Part shown: one piece after another, positions 4,816 to 6,953 of the stretch | Layout: each line of letters starts with the position of its first letter | How positions within the stretch are numbered: position 1 is the stretch's first letter | NCBI GenBank assembly: GCA_021782195.1 | Contig: JAJXVI010000130.1 | Location: 1 to 6,953 of the forward strand | From: a bacterium | Lineage (GTDB): Bacteria > Vulcanimicrobiota > Xenobia > RGZZ01 | Reading direction: 5' to 3' | Length of the DNA stretch: 6,953 nt | Made by a program: the position numbers and the translations under genes | The notes under the pieces: model-generated | Told to the model about the DNA's origin: nothing | Database searches by the model: none | What the model saw: the letters and a program-made list of their open reading frames with translations, nothing else

Positions 4816-5643
4816 TCACCCTACCTGAGAAAACCGCAAACCCGTGTTGTTCGAGAGTGCAACCGACGAGAACACCAGGAGACTCTCGATCGCGTCCGCG
4901 TATATCTCGACGAGGGGCAGCTCAATCAAACGCAACTCGGATGAGGAGAACAGCGGCGAGTCGTCCCACGCCGGCACCTCGTTCTCGACCGGCAGGAACG
5001 GCATCATCCGCCCGCCGATCGTCTCCCCGTACACGTTCGCGCCGTCCTTCCAGAGACGACAAAACCGCTCGGGCATGACCTCCCCGAGGCTTTCACATAC
5101 GACCAGGCCATCGCGCGCGACACCGACGGTGTAACCCCGATTGCTGTAGACGGGGGTCATCTGCTCCCCGCCCTCGAACTCGTAGAACAACGCCGGACGA
5201 AAGCCGTTGGGGTCGGGCAGCGGCTCCCCACCCTTGAAGATCTGCCCTACCGGCCACTTTACGTCCCCGAGAGAGCCGCTCAAGCGCTCGACCTCCTCGT
5301 GCAGACGCTGTGTATCATCCCGGCTGAGGGCGTCATCCGCGTACGAGAACCCCATCAGGTGGTTATGCGGTTCCAACTGATTCACGATCCCGAGAAACGT
5401 GGTCAAACCGTCTATACGTATCTGACACCCCTCTGCGTCCCCGAGGATGTTCATGCCACAGGACTCGCAGACGTTCTTGATTGTTTCGTCCCCCTGCATC
5501 AGCATGCGGTGACGCATCCGCTCCCACTCAAACCTCGGACGCCCGTTCAGATAATAATCAGCGATGCGCTCCTGATAGACGCGGCACGGCCGATAGGCCA
5601 CGTGAAAGATATCGATCTCGACCAGATGCAGGCTACGACTCAT
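4816..5643 (-). CDS. Hypothetical protein, 275 residues, with small Cys cluster
   Basis: I do not recognise a family. ATG start (5643-5641) with GAGGTG only two bases upstream (GAGG with four), a tight but usable ribosome site. Composition is that of a soluble globular protein, with no signal peptide or membrane segment. The N-terminal half contains RPCRVYQERIADYYLNGRP and then CESCGM (Cys59, Cys62), with a further Cys at 73. This small cluster might bind a metal but is too sparse to call a zinc ribbon. Residues 105-125 form a charged helix; the middle has an aromatic beta-rich look (RPALFYEFEGGEQMTPVYS); the C-terminal 40 residues are hydrophobic and acidic. It lies 48 bases after the TPR-like gene on the same strand and is probably the last gene of an eno-led operon. 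A parS site sits just beyond its 3' end. Confidence 0.85.
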   Translation of the reverse strand: MSRSLHLVEIDIFHVAYRPCRVYQERIADYYLNGRPRFEWERMRHRMLMQGDETIKNVCESCGMNILGDAEGCQIRIDGLTTFLGIVNQLEPHNHLMGFSYADDALSRDDTQRLHEEVERLSGSLGDVKWPVGQIFKGGEPLPDPNGFRPALFYEFEGGEQMTPVYSNRGYTVGVARDGLVVCESLGEVMPERFCRLWKDGANVYGETIGGRMMPFLPVENEVPAWDDSPLFSSSELRLIELPLVEIYADAIESLLVFSSVALSNNTGLRFSQVG

Positions 5644-5692
5644 CCCACCTCAATCCCACCCCGATCTCACGACGACCTGGCGCCGATCAGCA

Positions 5693-6953
<1,261 letters not shown>

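Larger units (their letters stand above)
4628..4827. repeat. Imperfect inverted repeat bracketing the parS-containing gap
   Basis: Left arm 4628-4646 (CAGGTCCTACGTGAGACGC) and right arm 4811-4827 (GCGTCTCACCCTACCTG) share a perfect 9-bp core (GTGAGACGC with GCGTCTCAC) and matching outer ends (CAGGT with ACCTG), with a few mismatches between. The left arm begins one base after the peptidase stop; the right arm overlaps the stop of the 275-residue gene. It could be a small inserted element carrying the parS site, or chance at this spacing. No flanking target duplication was identified. Confidence 0.35.

Overview
The window looks like bacterial chromosomal DNA, moderately to highly GC-rich. It has densely packed housekeeping-type genes on the right and a loosely coding, partly decayed accessory stretch on the left. 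The phylum cannot be named from the sequence. The evidence for a bacterial chromosome is an enolase gene, a near-perfect parS partition site, a C11 (clostripain-family) peptidase and the tail of a group II intron maturase. No phage structural genes, tRNA, rRNA or CRISPR array were seen.

Left region (1-1510): the window opens inside the 3' end of a group II intron reverse transcriptase/maturase (stop at 128-130). About 1.1 kb follows with no convincing gene. That stretch holds a short tandem repeat (229-277), a bulged inverted repeat around a TTGACA (404-447), a weak promoter candidate (786-815), and a perfect 13-bp inverted repeat with a 45-bp loop (1071-1141). One coding-like fragment without a start (1273-1510, +) runs into the end of the next gene.

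Middle (1489-4626): a long minus-strand ORF (435 codons) encodes an Arg/Gly/Ser/Glu-rich, probably disordered protein with diverged repeats about 26-27 residues apart. Upstream of its GTG start the same frame looks coding through a TGA and then across a frameshift, so the ORF may be the surviving part of a longer gene. Divergent from it lies a complete C11 cysteine peptidase with the His and Cys catalytic motifs, a Pro/Thr/Ala-rich leader and no visible signal peptide.

The 189-bp convergent gap (4627-4815) contains a 9-bp-stem hairpin and a 16-bp site matching the ParB-binding parS consensus at 15 of 16 positions. It is bracketed by an imperfect inverted repeat.

Right region (4816-6953, all minus strand): eno (cut by the window edge), then a helical-repeat (TPR-like) protein whose best start is a CTG overlapping the eno stop as CTGA, then a 275-residue protein of unknown function with a small Cys cluster. 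The gaps are -4 and 48 bp, which suggests one operon led by eno. The most notable points are the parS site, the apparent CTG start, the 1071-1141 palindrome and the unrecognised gene pair next to the C11 peptidase.
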